Shown: positions 1-8,662 of the stretch, one piece after another
Position numbering within the stretch: position 1 is the first letter of the stretch
Layout: the number at the start of each line of letters is the position of its first letter
NCBI RefSeq assembly: GCF_023072615.1
Contig: NZ_JAKNRW010000003.1
Location: 124,001-188,000, forward strand
Reading direction: 5' to 3'
Origin: Pseudomonas violetae
Lineage (GTDB): Bacteria; Pseudomonadota; Gammaproteobacteria; Pseudomonadales; Pseudomonadaceae
Length of the DNA stretch: 64,000 nucleotides
Notes under the pieces: model-generated
What the model saw: only the letters and a program-made list of their open reading frames with translations
The model's database searches: none
What the model was told of the DNA's origin: nothing
Translations under genes and position numbers: made by a program

Positions 1-176
1 AGCAGTTTGAGTGTTGACAGCTTGGCAGTGGCGCCGAGCAGGCCGAGTAATACGGCCACCAGCAGCGACAACGCCGATAATTTGATGGTCATCCAGGTGC
101 CTTCCAGCAGCAACGGGCCGAAGCCCTGAAGGCTGAAGGCGGAGAGCCCCAGATTTTGCAGGAGTTTTTCGAACAT
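1..176 (-). CDS. Amino-acid ABC transporter permease, N-terminal part (cut by window start)
   Basis: Only the first 58 codons are inside the window; the gene continues beyond base 1. The N-terminus begins MFEKLLQNLG and runs into a hydrophobic helix rich in Leu, Ala and Val after an ETW-type segment (residues about 25-50), as in HisQ/HisM-type inner-membrane permeases of the polar amino-acid family. It follows the binding-protein gene on the same strand, 56 bp downstream of its stop codon, so the two should form one importer. An intrinsic terminator lies in between, which would lower permease relative to binding-protein expression. The assignment rests on context plus the hydrophobic N-terminus; the substrate is inferred to be basic amino acids. 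Confidence 0.75.
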   Translation of the reverse strand, partial: MFEKLLQNLGLSAFSLQGFGPLLLEGTWMTIKLSALSLLVAVLLGLLGATAKLSTLKL

Positions 177-198
177 AAATCAGCAACCTGATCGGGTG

Positions 199-226
199 AA
201 AAAAGCGCCCATCAAAAGATGGGCGC
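199..226 (-). terminator. Intrinsic terminator between binding protein and permease genes
   Basis: A perfect 9-bp stem (GCGCCCATC / GATGGGCGC) closes a four-base loop and is followed on the minus strand by six T residues. It lies just after the binding-protein stop codon and before the permease start, so it probably works as a partial terminator that sets the subunit ratio. Confidence 0.85.
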
Positions 227-232
227 TGGGCA

Positions 233-1015
233 TTATTTGCCGCTGTACAGATTCAGATCGCCGAAGTGTTTCTTCTGAATGGTGGCGTAGGTGCCATCGT
301 CGTGTAACGCTTTGATACCTTTATCCAAAAGCGCTTTCAGCTCGGTGTTACCTTTCTTAATACCGACCGCTGTTTTGGCTGGTAGCAGTTCGCTGTCGAC
401 CGGCTTGCTTATTTCGTAGCCTTCGCCTTTTGGCGACTTGAGGAAACTCAGTTCCGCTTGCAGCATGTCCTGGATGGCGCCGTCGAGACGACCGGAGGTC
501 AGGTCGGTATACACCTGGTCCTGGTTCTGGTAAGCCTGGGTTTTGACGCCAGCCTTGTCCAGCACGGCCTTGGCGTAGGCTTCCTGGATGGTGCCCTGCT
601 CGTAGCCAATGGTTTTGCCCTTGAGTGAGGCGACGTCTTCGCTCAGGCCCGAGCCCTTCTTGAACACGTAGGCGGTAGGGCCGGAGAACAGTTCGCTGGA
701 GAAGTCGATAACCTTTTCACGGGCCGGGGTAACGGTCATCGACGAGATTACGCCGTCGAACTTGTTGGCCTTGAGGCCTGGGATCATGCCGTCGAAATCA
801 CTTTCGACCCACTTGCACTTGACCTTCAACTCGGCGCAGATCGCGTTCCCCAGATCGATGTCGAAGCCCACGAGGTTGCCGTCAGCCGCTTTCGACTCGA
901 ACGGTGCGTAGGAAGGGTCAACGCCAAAACGCAATTCCTTGTATTCCTTCGCTACCGCGGAGCCGGCAGCCATGCACAACGCCAGTGCAGAAAGGGTCAG
1001 CAATGCTTTTTTCAT
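233..1015 (-). CDS. Periplasmic amino-acid-binding protein (Lys/Arg/Orn/His type) of an ABC importer
   Basis: This 260-residue protein has a Sec signal peptide (MKKALLTLSALALCMAAGSA, cleavage near AVA-KEY) followed by a type II solute-binding fold of the SBP_bac_3 family. The family signature is visible as RFGVDPSYAPFE, GFDIDLGNAI and the FDGVISSMTVTPAR segment, where the Arg normally pairs with the substrate carboxylate. Such proteins capture a basic or polar amino acid in the periplasm and deliver it to a HisQM-P type permease. The next gene on the strand is the permease. The precise substrate cannot be read from sequence; HisJ, ArgT and AotJ are the closest known types. The start is supported by a TAGGGAT ribosome binding site. 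Confidence 0.9.
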   Translation of the reverse strand: MKKALLTLSALALCMAAGSAVAKEYKELRFGVDPSYAPFESKAADGNLVGFDIDLGNAICAELKVKCKWVESDFDGMIPGLKANKFDGVISSMTVTPAREKVIDFSSELFSGPTAYVFKKGSGLSEDVASLKGKTIGYEQGTIQEAYAKAVLDKAGVKTQAYQNQDQVYTDLTSGRLDGAIQDMLQAELSFLKSPKGEGYEISKPVDSELLPAKTAVGIKKGNTELKALLDKGIKALHDDGTYATIQKKHFGDLNLYSGK

Positions 1016-1212
1016 TATTCAATCCCTAAAAACCAATTTGAGCGCTTGTGGCGCGTAAAATTTGTTACTGGAAAGCGTAAGACCTGAATAAAGTAGCAAT
1101 TTCTGAACCATAGTCCCGAACAAGCGTTTTAAAAGGTGCTTCGAGAAACAGCAGGCAGACGTTTATGCACGCAAGCGGGCATGACCGAGCCGGCGCACCA
1201 AATCGGTTCATT

Positions 1213-2901
1213 TCAGCCCAGCAGGTCCTGCAACGTTGCCAGGTTATCCGCCTCGTCCACCGACTTGTCGCGGCGCCAGCGCAGCATCCGCGCAAACCGC
1301 ACGGCGATCCCGCTCTTGTGGCGTTTAGACAGGGCGATACCCTCGAAGCCCAGTTCGAACACCAGGCTCGGCGTCACGCTGCTGACCGGGCCGAATTTCT
1401 CCACTGTGGTCTTGCGTACGATGCTGTCGACCTGACGCATTTCTTCGTCGGTCAAGCCGGAGTACGCCTTGGCGAACGGTACCAGTGCACGTTCACTTGA
1501 GTCCGCCGGGCCGTCCCACACGGCGAAGGTATAATCGCTGTACAGGCTGGCGCGCCGACCGTGGCCGCGTTGTGCGTAGATCAGCACGGCATCGACGCTG
1601 TAAGGGTCGACTTTCCACTTCCACCACACGCCCATGTCCTTAGTCCTGCCGACGCCATACAGCGCATCTCGCGCCTTAAGCATCATGCCCTCGACGCCCA
1701 GGCTGCGAGAGGCTTCACGTTGGCGGGCGAGGTCAAACCAGTCTTCGCCGGTGAGTACCGGGGAGGCCAGCAAAACCGGGTTGTTGCATGCGACGAGAAC
1801 GTGCTCCAGCTGGGTACGCCGTGCGGCCAGAGGTTGGTTGCGCCAATCTTCGCCATTCCATTCCAGCAGGTCGTAGGCGAGTACCACTACCGGCACGTCG
1901 TCGAGGATTTTCTTGCCGAGGGTCTTACGGCCGATACGCTGTTGCAGCAAAGCAAAAGGCTGCACCGACGGTGCCGAGGGCGCTTGCGGGGCGAAGGCAT
2001 CCTCGGTCTTGGCTGGCGCGGCCTTCCAGGCGACGATTTCACCGTCGATCACTGTTCCATCGGGCAGGCCATGCACCAGGTTTTCCAGTTCCGGAAAGCG
2101 CTCGGTCACCAACTCTTCCCCGCGGGACCAGATCCACAGGCGGCCCTCACGCTTTACCACCTGGGCGCGTATGCCGTCCCACTTCCACTCGATTTGCCAC
2201 TGGTTGGCAGGGCCGAGCAGGGCTTCAAACTGATCCACCGGTTGCGACAGCGCATGTGCCAGGAAAAACGGGTAGGGATGCCCTCCGCGCTGGACATGTT
2301 CGTCGGTTGATTCAGGCGCGATCAGCTTCCGGTAACTGGCGGCGCTCGGGCGGTTGGACAGGTCGGTGTACCCCACCAGGCGCTGGGCCACCCGCTTGCT
2401 GTCCAACCCCGCCATGGATGCCAGTGCGCGCGTCACCAGTAATTTGGAAACGCCTACGCGAAAACCGCCGGTAATCAACTTGATGCACAACATCAGGCTG
2501 GACCGGTCCAGTTGCGACCAAAGTGCAGGTAGCGCCTGGGCGAGTGCTTCGGGGGATTCCCCGCGCAGGGGCAACAGCTTTTCCTCGATCCACACCGCAA
2601 GGCCCGCGTCGGAACGGTGGCTGGACTCAGGCAATACCAGGGAAATGGTTTCCGCCAGGTCACCCACGGCCTGGTAGCTCTCCTCGAACAGCCAGGTCGA
2701 CAGGCCCGAATAGGCCACTGCCAACTCACGCAGGACACGGACCGGGACCAGTTGCCTGGGCCGTCCTCCAGACAGGAAGTACACCGCCCATGCCGCGTCT
2801 TGCGGTGCGGCCTGGGCGAAATAGTGTTGCATGGCAGCCAGTTTGGCGTTGCTGGAAGTTGTCGCATCGAGTGCGGCATAGAGTTCGGCGAAGGCTTTCA
2901 T
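1213..2901 (-). CDS. ATP-dependent DNA ligase of the exonuclease-ligase repair cluster
   Basis: This 562-residue protein is an ATP-dependent DNA ligase. The nucleotidyltransferase motif I is EWKWDGIRAQ with the adenylated Lys at residue 240; motif III/IIIa (DGEIVAW) and a motif V-like segment near WWKWKVDPY follow. An alpha-helical N-terminal domain of about 210 residues precedes the catalytic core, and the OB-fold is C-terminal. The family seals nicks and is normally encoded with an MBL-fold exonuclease, an Lhr-Core helicase and a metallophosphoesterase. Here the ATG overlaps the exonuclease stop by 4 bp (ATGA), so translation is coupled. The helicase and phosphoesterase do not follow: the next gene is the amino-acid-binding protein. 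It is not a LigD-type NHEJ ligase because it lacks polymerase and 3'-phosphoesterase domains. Confidence 0.9.
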   Translation of the reverse strand: MKAFAELYAALDATTSSNAKLAAMQHYFAQAAPQDAAWAVYFLSGGRPRQLVPVRVLRELAVAYSGLSTWLFEESYQAVGDLAETISLVLPESSHRSDAGLAVWIEEKLLPLRGESPEALAQALPALWSQLDRSSLMLCIKLITGGFRVGVSKLLVTRALASMAGLDSKRVAQRLVGYTDLSNRPSAASYRKLIAPESTDEHVQRGGHPYPFFLAHALSQPVDQFEALLGPANQWQIEWKWDGIRAQVVKREGRLWIWSRGEELVTERFPELENLVHGLPDGTVIDGEIVAWKAAPAKTEDAFAPQAPSAPSVQPFALLQQRIGRKTLGKKILDDVPVVVLAYDLLEWNGEDWRNQPLAARRTQLEHVLVACNNPVLLASPVLTGEDWFDLARQREASRSLGVEGMMLKARDALYGVGRTKDMGVWWKWKVDPYSVDAVLIYAQRGHGRRASLYSDYTFAVWDGPADSSERALVPFAKAYSGLTDEEMRQVDSIVRKTTVEKFGPVSSVTPSLVFELGFEGIALSKRHKSGIAVRFARMLRWRRDKSVDEADNLATLQDLLG

Positions 2902-3917
2902 GCAGTGGCCTCGGTGCTGGTCAGTTCCTCTTCGTCGTTACCGTACTCGGTGCTGAAGCCCTGGGCATCCAGCCCTTGCTCGCGCAAATGGCGCACCAGG
3001 ACGGCGACCGAACCGTGGGTCACCATGACCCGTTCGGCGCCGGTCTGCCCGATGGCCCAAAGCAGGCCCGGCCAGTCTGCGTGGTCGGACAGCACAAAAC
3101 CGCGATCGACGCCGCGCCGACGCCGGGTCCCACGCAGGCGCATCCAGCCGCTGGCAAAACCGTCACTGTAGTCGCCGAACCGACGCATCCAAGTGCTGCC
3201 AGCGGCTGAAGGCGGGGCGATCACCAGAGCCTTGCGCATGATCGGATCGCTTTTCTTCACATCACCGGCGTAAATCGTCGGCGGGATGTACACGCCGCTG
3301 TCACGGTATACCCGGTTCAGCGGCTCCACCGCGCCATGGGTCAGGATCGGACCGAGGCTAGTGTCAATGCCATGGAGAATGCGCTGCGCCTTGCCGAAGG
3401 AGTAACAGAACAGCACGCTGGTTTTGTCCTTCGCAGCGTTGGCTTGCCACCACTGGTTGATCTCTGCGAACACGTCTGCCTGAGGTTGCCAGCGATAGAT
3501 CGGCAGGCCAAATGTCGATTCGGTGATGAAGGTATGGCAGCGCACTGGTTCAAAGGGCGCGCAGGTGCCATCGGGTTCGATCTTGTAATCCCCCGAGGCC
3601 ACCCAGACTTCGCCACCGTATTCGAGACGCACCTGGGCCGAGCCGAGCACATGCCCGGCCGGGTGGAAGCTCAAGGTCACGCCGTGATGCAGTAGTCGCT
3701 CGCCATACGCCATGGTCTGCAGGTTAATGTCCTGGCCGAGGCGCGACCGCAGGATCCCTTCGCCAGGGGCGGCAGCAAGGTAGTGTTGATTGCCGGTGCG
3801 GGCATGGTCGCCATGGGCATGGGTAATGACCGAGCGCTCGACTGGACGCCAGGGGTCTATATAGAAATCCCCGGCGGGGCAGTACAGGCCTTCGGGGCGA
3901 GCGATAACAAGGTCCAT
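2898..3917 (-). CDS. Ligase-associated MBL-fold DNA exonuclease
   Basis: This 339-residue metallo-beta-lactamase/beta-CASP type protein has the metal-binding motif ITHAHGDHA (His33, His35, Asp37, His38), a second ligand region around FHPAGHVLGSAQ, and further motifs at SGDYK and SDHADW. This is the pattern of YSH1/Artemis-like nucleases and of the putative exonuclease family linked to bacterial ATP-dependent ligases. Characterised relatives are manganese-dependent DNA nucleases. It is the first gene of a two-gene operon with the ligase, overlapping it by 4 bp. No signal peptide, so cytoplasmic. Role in end processing during repair is inferred from family and partner. Confidence 0.88.
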   Translation of the reverse strand: MDLVIARPEGLYCPAGDFYIDPWRPVERSVITHAHGDHARTGNQHYLAAAPGEGILRSRLGQDINLQTMAYGERLLHHGVTLSFHPAGHVLGSAQVRLEYGGEVWVASGDYKIEPDGTCAPFEPVRCHTFITESTFGLPIYRWQPQADVFAEINQWWQANAAKDKTSVLFCYSFGKAQRILHGIDTSLGPILTHGAVEPLNRVYRDSGVYIPPTIYAGDVKKSDPIMRKALVIAPPSAAGSTWMRRFGDYSDGFASGWMRLRGTRRRRGVDRGFVLSDHADWPGLLWAIGQTGAERVMVTHGSVAVLVRHLREQGLDAQGFSTEYGNDEEELTSTEATA

Positions 3918-4004
3918 GTGGATGACCAGGCAGGGGGACTTGTTAGTTATGAGGATGGCGTGAGGTCAGAAGTTCTATCGATTTGTGTCGCCAGGACACC
4001 ATTG

Positions 4005-4033
4005 CTTGTGGGAGCGAGGGTTGCTCCCACAAG
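4005..4033. repeat. REP-type palindrome
   Basis: CTTGTGGGAGC and GCTCCCACAAG form an 11-bp perfect inverted repeat with a seven-base loop, typical of intergenic REP sequences of fluorescent pseudomonads. It sits between the exonuclease gene start and the quiP stop and may act as transcript end or stabiliser. Confidence 0.7.
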
Positions 4034-4041
4034 GGGCGGGG

Positions 4042-6492
4042 TTATTTTCCAGGAGTCAGTGTCAGCCGCGCTTTTCCGTACACCTTGTCGAAGTTTTGCG
4101 GCTGCATTGGCAGGCTCATGTATTGCCCCTTGAGCCACGGATCGATGCTGTTGAGGTAATTAGGGCTGGCTGGGTTGCCGGACTGGCCGGTGGCGTTCTG
4201 GCCCATCAGCGGTTCGGCCTGGCCGAAATCGACGATGAAACGCATGGACGGTGCCACGGAGGTGGTGAAATCTTCGCCCCAGGCAAACGCGGCGGTGTTC
4301 AGCGTGGTGTGATCGCCACCGGCCGCAAGCGGGCCGCGGACGATCTGGCCGCTGGCGTTCTTCCATTCGTAGCGGTGCAGCTTGCCCCATTGCCAGGCCT
4401 TGTGATCAGCCCCCAACAGGCTGTCGCCCGCCGTGATGGCGGCTGCCAGGCTACGAGCCAGGATCACTGCCTTGTCCTCTTTTTGCGGCGTGCGAGTGTC
4501 GTCCCAGAATGGGCTGTCCTCGCGTCCCAACAGGTGATCGGCCTGGGCGGCATAGGAGCGCTTGCCGTTGGCGATGAAGGTTTCCCATGCCGGACTGCCT
4601 TGCGGCCCCAACTCATCGAGGAAAATCTGCCGGGTGCTTTCCTGCAGGAACAGTTGATAGATTGCCGCGTCGGCTGAAGTCGGGCTGAGTTTGCCGTCGA
4701 ACGCCATCAGGCGGGCATAGGCCTCGCGAGCCTTGGCCTTGTCAGTTGCCGGTAACGCTTCGATGGCTTGCTTGAGCGGTTGGGCCATGCCCGGCGCCGC
4801 GAACATTTTCTTCAGTTTGGCCGCGAAGGTGGTGGTTTGGTCGTACTGCATGACGATCATGCTGCGAGTATCGTGCTTGCCGATGCCGGCGAGTTCAGCC
4901 ATGCGTTCGCCTCGCTCGGGCGCCGACCAGGAGTTGGACAACTGCATGCCATAGCCATGGGGAATGACCCGCTGGTTCGCCGTGCCGAGCCAGCCCTGGG
5001 CGGGGTCCTGATCGTACGGATGCAGCATTGGGTCGGCGTAACCGTCCCAGTCGTAGCGACCCTCCCAGCCCGGCGAGGGCAGCAGGCCTTCGCCTTCGCG
5101 CCGGTTCGGATAACGACCGGTGACCTGCCAGCCGATATTACTGGCATCGGCGAACACCAGATTCAGCGCAATGGCGCGGATCTCACGACTGGCATCCGAG
5201 GCCTTCTCGACGTTCTGCGCCCGGGACAGGTCGAAAAACGCGTCCAGGGTCTTGTCGTCGGTGAAGCTCGGCGACTGCAGGGCCAGGCCAAAACCGTTGG
5301 CCAATGCGGTTCCCTGGGCGCTGTTGAGCAGTGGGCCGTGACGGGTTTCGAAGACCGCCTCGCGAGTCGGCCGCTGGCCTTTGGCGAAGTATGTTTCATT
5401 ACGAACCATGACCGGCTGCCATTTGCCGCCCGTCTCATAAACCAGGCCGTTACCCTGGCGTTTGATTTTTTCCAGGAACAGGTCCTGATTATCGCCCATG
5501 ACCGTGGTCATGCTCCACGCCACTTTACCGTTGAAACCGCCCAGCACCATCGGCAGGCCGGCGATGGTCACGCCCGATGCCTGGTATTTCGGCGCGCGTA
5601 TCTGCACGTAGCTGAACAGGGACGGCACGCCGAGCGGGCCATGACTGTCGCTGGCCAGCAGGCTTTTACCGCTGCGACTGCGCTGCGGTGCGATCGCCCA
5701 ATTATTGGAGGAAGTGGCGCCGAGCCAATTCAGGTCGGCCAATTGGTTGGCGGCTTTGCTGATGTCGACTAGACCCGGAATCTGCCCGTTGAGCTTGATG
5801 CCCAGGAGTTTCTCGGCCTCGGCCACCGGCAGTTTTTCGTCGGGGGCGGACGGGGTCAGCCACGGGAGTTTGTCGGTGCTGACGGTCTGCGCCAGCATCA
5901 GTGAGGAGATTTCTTCCGGTAGGTTGGCCGACTGACTGAAGTTCAGCAGGCAGAAAATCAGCGCTGAATCTTCTGGCTGCCAGTATTCGGGCTTGTAGCC
6001 GGTAGCCATCAGGTCTGCCGGCAACTTGTCGCGGTAACGGAAAAGGTAGGCGTTGACGCCCCGAGCGTAGACTTCAAAGAAGCGCTTGAGACGCGGGGAG
6101 GATGCCTTGTACAGCTCACCAGCGCTTTTCTTCAGGTTGACCGCGCGCATGTAGCGATCGGCGTCCAGCAAGTCGGCGCCGGACATTTCCGCCAGGCGGC
6201 CTTGGGCCAGCAGGCGCAGCGTGACCATTTGCGTGATGCGATCGCTGGCATGCACGTAGCCGAGGGCGAACAGTGCGTCGTGGAAGTTGTTGCTTTCGAT
6301 CAGCGGCATGCCCATGGCGTTGCGCCGTACCGAGACGTTCTGCGCCAGGCCCTTGAGCGGCTGCACGCCGGTGGTAGGCGGGAGGGTGTCCTGGGTGTTC
6401 CAGGTCTGACAACCGGTCAGGCTCAGAGCACCGGCCACTGCTGCGGCAACGCCGAACCGGGGAAGAAAATGAGTAAGGGCTGGCGAGGCCAT
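4042..6492 (-). CDS. quiP: QuiP-like acyl-homoserine lactone acylase / penicillin amidase family
   Basis: An 816-residue Ntn-hydrolase of the penicillin amidase family. A lipobox-like LTGC ends at Cys28, suggesting export as a lipoprotein or periplasmic protein. The precursor should self-cleave before the nucleophile Ser262 in the segment [13 protein letters not shown], giving an alpha chain, a spacer and a beta chain; Asn and Arg residues of the active site follow in the beta chain. In P. aeruginosa the QuiP (PA1032) homologue hydrolyses long-chain AHL signals, and the N-terminus (MASPA, then an LxGC lipobox, [16 protein letters not shown]) resembles QuiP as I remember it. Monocistronic, with a 120-bp REP-bearing gap downstream. 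Whether this bacterium uses AHLs as substrate is not shown; other amides are possible. Confidence 0.82.
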   Translation of the reverse strand: MASPALTHFLPRFGVAAAVAGALSLTGCQTWNTQDTLPPTTGVQPLKGLAQNVSVRRNAMGMPLIESNNFHDALFALGYVHASDRITQMVTLRLLAQGRLAEMSGADLLDADRYMRAVNLKKSAGELYKASSPRLKRFFEVYARGVNAYLFRYRDKLPADLMATGYKPEYWQPEDSALIFCLLNFSQSANLPEEISSLMLAQTVSTDKLPWLTPSAPDEKLPVAEAEKLLGIKLNGQIPGLVDISKAANQLADLNWLGATSSNNWAIAPQRSRSGKSLLASDSHGPLGVPSLFSYVQIRAPKYQASGVTIAGLPMVLGGFNGKVAWSMTTVMGDNQDLFLEKIKRQGNGLVYETGGKWQPVMVRNETYFAKGQRPTREAVFETRHGPLLNSAQGTALANGFGLALQSPSFTDDKTLDAFFDLSRAQNVEKASDASREIRAIALNLVFADASNIGWQVTGRYPNRREGEGLLPSPGWEGRYDWDGYADPMLHPYDQDPAQGWLGTANQRVIPHGYGMQLSNSWSAPERGERMAELAGIGKHDTRSMIVMQYDQTTTFAAKLKKMFAAPGMAQPLKQAIEALPATDKAKAREAYARLMAFDGKLSPTSADAAIYQLFLQESTRQIFLDELGPQGSPAWETFIANGKRSYAAQADHLLGREDSPFWDDTRTPQKEDKAVILARSLAAAITAGDSLLGADHKAWQWGKLHRYEWKNASGQIVRGPLAAGGDHTTLNTAAFAWGEDFTTSVAPSMRFIVDFGQAEPLMGQNATGQSGNPASPNYLNSIDPWLKGQYMSLPMQPQNFDKVYGKARLTLTPGK

Positions 6493-6642
6493 GGCAAAGC
6501 TCCTGCGGGGTATTAGCGCAATAAAGCCGCTACGTTAGTGAGCAGGAGAGGGGCGCGCAAGCAGGGTCTCAGGATATTTCTGGATTTGTCTGATTAAGGA
6601 CGTCAACGCGATGCGGGGAATACGCCACAGTCGTGACAACTA

Positions 6643-6739
6643 CGCAAATCCTGTCGGAGCCGGCTTGCTGGCGATGTTGCTGCGCGGTGCATCAGGTCCG
6701 ACGCCAGCGTAAGCAAGCTTGCTCCCACAGGGTATTTGC
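6643..6739. repeat. REPIN: two inverted REP copies
   Basis: One REP copy (CCTGTCGGAGCCGGCTTGCTGGCG) and a second in opposite orientation (CGCCAGCGTAAGCAAGCTTG, then CTCCCACAGG) are flanked by matching GCAAAT/ATTTGC ends. The pair lies in the 258-bp space between quiP and the SEC-C gene, where I see no coding sequence. Confidence 0.75.
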
Positions 6740-6750
6740 GAACGACCCGA

Positions 6751-6960
6751 TCAGGCGCCGTGGCACTTCTTGAATTTCTTGCCATTGCCGCATGGGCAAG
6801 GATCGTTGCGGCCTACGTCTTTCAAGGCGTTGCGCACCGGCTCCTGGTGGGCGTGGCCGCAGTTCGGGCCGTGGACATGGCCATGGTCGTGATCATGGTG
6901 ATCGTGATGATCATGATCGTGGTCGCAGTCAGGGCCATGGACATGGGGTTGCTGGGTCAT
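6751..6960 (-). CDS. Small histidine-rich SEC-C motif protein
   Basis: This 69-residue protein has two parts. Residues 5-38 are a His/Asp tract with 14 histidines, built on two HVHGP(D/N)C units at 6-12 and 28-34. Residues 50-67 are a SEC-C zinc-binding motif, [13 protein letters not shown], with ligands Cys55, Cys57, Cys66 and His67 as at the SecA C-terminus. No signal peptide is seen, so it is probably cytosolic. The His tract suggests metal storage or delivery as in HypB or SlyD tails, but this is inference. It is the last gene of the minus-strand group 8471-6751, only 5 bp after the LEA-type lipoprotein gene. Confidence 0.85.
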   Translation of the reverse strand: MTQQPHVHGPDCDHDHDHHDHHDHDHGHVHGPNCGHAHQEPVRNALKDVGRNDPCPCGNGKKFKKCHGA

Positions 6961-6965
6961 CAGGT

Positions 6966-7451
6966 TTACTCCGGAATTAAATCGGCGGGGATTATTACGC
7001 CATTCCTCGCTACGTGCACGTAGTGAGCGATGAATAAACCGGTTTCCATCTCTCCTTCCAGACGGTAGGGGATGGGGCGGTCAGGCTTTTTCAGCAATTT
7101 CACCAGGTCTCGGACTTTCGGCCACAGATTCGTACGGATCGGCACCTTGAAATAAGCGCTGCGTTTGGGTCCCACCGTGAACCAGTGTTCGTGCTCACCC
7201 TCGGTCAGCAGCATGTCACCCAAGTGAATGCGGTACTCAAGGCCGCGTACAGTCAGGTCGCCGTCGTTTGGATTGTCCACACGAAAGTGCAGGAGGAATT
7301 TTTGCTCCAGCAGTTTGGCGCGGATGACTTCCACCTTGACCAGGTGCAGTTGGGGTTCCGGCTCGTCGCTGCTGAACCAGGACGCACAGCCGCCGAGCCC
7401 GAGAGCGAGGCTCAAGGCCAGCAGGTGGAGGACGATGCGCCGGCTGATCAT
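6966..7451 (-). CDS. LEA type 2 family lipoprotein
   Basis: A 161-residue predicted lipoprotein: signal peptide [20 protein letters not shown] with lipobox LGGC, then a single LEA14-like beta-sandwich domain seen as [23 protein letters not shown](DGDL)[10 protein letters not shown], the usual pattern of water-stress/hypersensitive-response domains. Function in bacteria is unknown; a role at the inner face of the outer membrane is likely from the lipid anchor. The ATG at 7451 is chosen because AAGGGA precedes it at good distance and because an upstream start at 7520 would run into the YchJ gene. It lies 41 bp after ychJ and 5 bp before the SEC-C gene, so an operon is likely. Confidence 0.82.
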   Translation of the reverse strand: MISRRIVLHLLALSLALGLGGCASWFSSDEPEPQLHLVKVEVIRAKLLEQKFLLHFRVDNPNDGDLTVRGLEYRIHLGDMLLTEGEHEHWFTVGPKRSAYFKVPIRTNLWPKVRDLVKLLKKPDRPIPYRLEGEMETGLFIAHYVHVARNGVIIPADLIPE

Positions 7452-7492
7452 GATGGTTTTCCCTTGAGCCCGTAATTGATACAGGTCATACC

Positions 7493-7969
7493 TCAGCTGC
7501 TGAAATATCCTGAACAGCACTTCTTGAACTTCTGGCCGCTGGCACAGGGACAGGCATCATTGCGGCCGGCCTTGAGTTGTACAGTCGGATCAATGAAATA
7601 CCAGTGCCCGGCGTTTTGTACAAACGAGGAGCGCTCGCGATGGCCATGTTCCCCGGTGCTGTCATGCCAACGTGCGGTAAAGGTGACGAAGGCGTGTTCC
7701 GTTTGCCCACCAAAGACTTCCGAACTCTCCACCTCAAGCCCCAGCCAGGTGCTGTTGGCGCTCCAGTCGCTGATGGATTGGCGATCCAGGGCTGCCTGTT
7801 GCGCGGGCAGGGTGGTGTCGACCAGATAGTCAATCAGGCCCAACACATAGGCGGTGTAGCGCGAACGCATCAGGGCCTCGGCGCAAGGGGCAGGATGGCC
7901 GGAGTGATAATGACCACAGCAGGCATCGAGCAGGGTGCCGCTGCCGCACGGGCAAATGGATGTACTCAT
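7493..7969 (-). CDS. ychJ: YchJ family protein with two SEC-C motifs
   Basis: A 158-residue YchJ (UPF0225) family protein. SEC-C-like zinc motifs occur at both ends: CPCGSG...CC near residues 6-17 and [16 protein letters not shown] near the C-terminus. Between them is the YchJ/NTF2-like middle domain ([37 protein letters not shown]). The family has no established activity. The start at ATG 7969 gives [11 protein letters not shown], the conserved N-terminus; an ATG-like start 31 codons upstream would overlap the DUF6231 gene. The gap to that gene is 4 bp, supporting an operon. Confidence 0.88.
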   Translation of the reverse strand: MSTSICPCGSGTLLDACCGHYHSGHPAPCAEALMRSRYTAYVLGLIDYLVDTTLPAQQAALDRQSISDWSANSTWLGLEVESSEVFGGQTEHAFVTFTARWHDSTGEHGHRERSSFVQNAGHWYFIDPTVQLKAGRNDACPCASGQKFKKCCSGYFSS

Positions 7970-7973
7970 TGCG

Positions 7974-8471
7974 TTACCACCAATATTTCCCGAAATTCTC
8001 CGGATTGGCCCAGAATCTCGAATTGAGCCAGTCAGGTACTTGTTTGTACTCAAGCAGATCATAGGTGAACAGTGTCAACACCTGATCGTCGCGCTGGAAA
8101 CGCTCGCTGGCTTGCAGGGCCAGGGAGAAAAAATCCGTTTCCTGCCAGCCACTGGCCGGCAGGTCCGCCAGCACCGCGATACGGCTGGCGTTGAGATTGC
8201 GGATGCCTCCGAGCAAATTCAGACCGTCACGTTTAGACAGGTGCTCCAGGCAATCGACCACCAGCGCCAGATCGAACCTGCGTGCCGCCAGTTCCGCAGG
8301 CAACAGCCCCGGTGCGGCGTGAGCCACACAGCTATCAGGGTGCGCAAGCTTGAATGCTTCAAGCGCGGGGAACTCACTGGCCCCTATCAATAGCAGGCGA
8401 GCAGGGGCGTATCGATCAAGCAAGGCGGCCAGCGCCTGTTGCGGCGTGCGCGAAGAAATACCGGCAATCAT
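7974..8471 (-). CDS. DUF6231 family protein
   Basis: A 165-residue cytoplasmic protein of unknown function conserved in Pseudomonas beside ychJ. It begins with [33 protein letters not shown] and shows a Rossmann-like pattern (LLLIGAS near the start, [12 protein letters not shown] in the middle) that resembles a minimal methyltransferase fold, although the glycine-rich SAM loop is weak. The C-terminus ends [13 protein letters not shown] 8471 is preferred because GAGGA lies 6 bp upstream. First gene of the four-gene minus-strand group. Function not assigned. Confidence 0.75.
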   Translation of the reverse strand: MIAGISSRTPQQALAALLDRYAPARLLLIGASEFPALEAFKLAHPDSCVAHAAPGLLPAELAARRFDLALVVDCLEHLSKRDGLNLLGGIRNLNASRIAVLADLPASGWQETDFFSLALQASERFQRDDQVLTLFTYDLLEYKQVPDWLNSRFWANPENFGKYWW

Positions 8472-8611
8472 CAAGGATCCTCAATCAGCGTCTGCCAAGA
8501 CTAGCCTGCCCAAAGGCCCTGGCCTAGCGCTCTCTTGGGGCAATTGCATCGATCCACGGTGAACACGAGGCAAAACAGCGGTGGCCTATTGCTGGCGGAG
8601 ATTAAAACTCC

Positions 8612-8654
8612 GGTCTTTACTCCCTGAATCGGTTCTAAGCCGATCCTTCAGGAG
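8612..8654 (+). promoter_or_regulatory. 5' leader hairpin covering the Shine-Dalgarno of the first OmpA gene
   Basis: After GGTCTTTACTCC (8612-8623) the leader folds as CTC-C-CTGAA-TCGG / CCGA-TCC-TTCAG-GAG (8620-8632 with 8640-8654). The SD AGGAG (8650-8654) is wholly in the stem; ATG follows at 8663. The next gene's leader has the same 12-base block and an equivalent hairpin of different sequence. Confidence 0.55.
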
Positions 8655-8662
8655 AAAACTAG

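Noticed and set aside
1213..3917. Exonuclease-ligase pair as a non-homologous end-joining system
   Set aside because: No Ku gene and no LigD polymerase or phosphoesterase domain; the ligase type belongs to the Lhr-linked cluster.
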